Source: Cryomorphaceae bacterium
GTDB lineage: Bacteria; Bacteroidota; Bacteroidia; Flavobacteriales; Schleiferiaceae
Assembly (NCBI GenBank): GCA_011525035.1
Contig: WTIZ01000019.1
Location: 1-34,335, forward strand
Reading direction: 5' to 3'
DNA length: 34,335 bases
Below, piece after piece: positions 34,298 to 34,335 of the stretch (positions are counted from its first letter, which is position 1; every line of letters starts with the position of its first letter). The notes under the pieces are model-generated. The model did no database searches and had not been told where the DNA came from. It saw only the letters and a program-made list of their open reading frames with translations. The position numbers and the translations under genes were made by a program.

Positions 34298-34335
34298 GAA
34301 GCGTCGATAAAGGCTTTTAATTCGGTTTTGCTAAT
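34294..34335 (-). CDS. C-terminal end of an upstream gene, cut by window edge
   Basis: On the minus strand, the frame from base 34335 to the TGA at 34294-34296 encodes ISKTELKAFIDAS and then stops. The stop overlaps the GH32 ATG by the ATGA motif, a common operon junction. Only 13 residues are visible, too few to name a family. In fructan utilisation loci such a gene is often a sugar kinase or transporter, but that is guesswork here. Confidence 0.45.
   Translation of the reverse strand: MSKTELKAFIDAS

Noticed and set aside
1-34335. Mobile elements, prophage, CRISPR arrays, tRNA or rRNA genes
   Set aside because: Nothing in the window resembles a transposase, integrase, spaced direct repeats or structural RNA; gene content is housekeeping and envelope functions.

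Overview
The window reads as a compact chromosomal segment of a Bacteroidota bacterium, most likely a Flavobacteriales member of the Cryomorphaceae/Schleiferiaceae kind (inference, no database search). The lineage call rests on a PorT-family gap in which type IX secretion genes sit beside ubiE, a TamL-type lipoprotein, DUF6702 and HYC_CC_PP family proteins, a TonB-dependent receptor of a Bacteroidota clade, a heterodimeric methylmalonyl-CoA mutase, and several Bacteroidota-type promoter -7 elements (TAnnTTTG). Genes are tightly packed: no gene-free stretch exceeds about 140 bases. I saw no rRNA, tRNA, CRISPR array, insertion sequence or prophage.

Layout. 1-5.4 kb: a 3'-truncated dipeptidase E gene and a secreted BNR-repeat (sialidase-fold) protein on the minus strand, divergent from a DUF6702 / HupE-UreJ / M1 metallopeptidase operon; the two divergent start codons overlap in one CATG. 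5.5-8.9 kb: CreD, then accD and a class I aldolase (fbaB) on the minus strand. 9.0-14.2 kb: a TamL-like lipoprotein head to head with an RNA methyltransferase (two GTG starts 2 bp apart), then the minus-strand operon ubiE-porT-eamA. 14.3-19.8 kb: an ABC exporter, an FtsB/DivIC-like protein and the two methylmalonyl-CoA mutase subunits. 19.8-26.0 kb: typA (minus), an unrecognised secreted protein, and an aldo/keto reductase tightly coupled to PEP carboxylase. 26.0-28.9 kb: a three-gene, cysteine/histidine-rich locus (HYC_CC_PP small protein, secreted HMA protein, TonB receptor) that looks like a metal-handling system, probably copper. 28.9-34.3 kb: purT, an HTH regulator divergent from a GNAT-like acyltransferase, an aldose 1-epimerase, and a lipoprotein GH32 fructan hydrolase that overlaps an upstream gene cut by the window edge.

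How the genes fit together. Central carbon metabolism is well represented: PEP carboxylase replenishes oxaloacetate, methylmalonyl-CoA mutase links propionyl-CoA and succinyl-CoA, AccD starts fatty acid synthesis, FbaB serves glycolysis/gluconeogenesis, and PurT uses formate for purine synthesis. Envelope work is the second theme (TamL, PorT, CreD, ABC exporter, FtsB-like protein). The best candidate for an experimentally undescribed system is the HYC_CC_PP-HMA-TonB receptor operon. Its promoter is interleaved with the divergent purT -7 element. The window uses two junction styles: strong hairpin terminators at some convergent ends and direct 3' overlaps at others.
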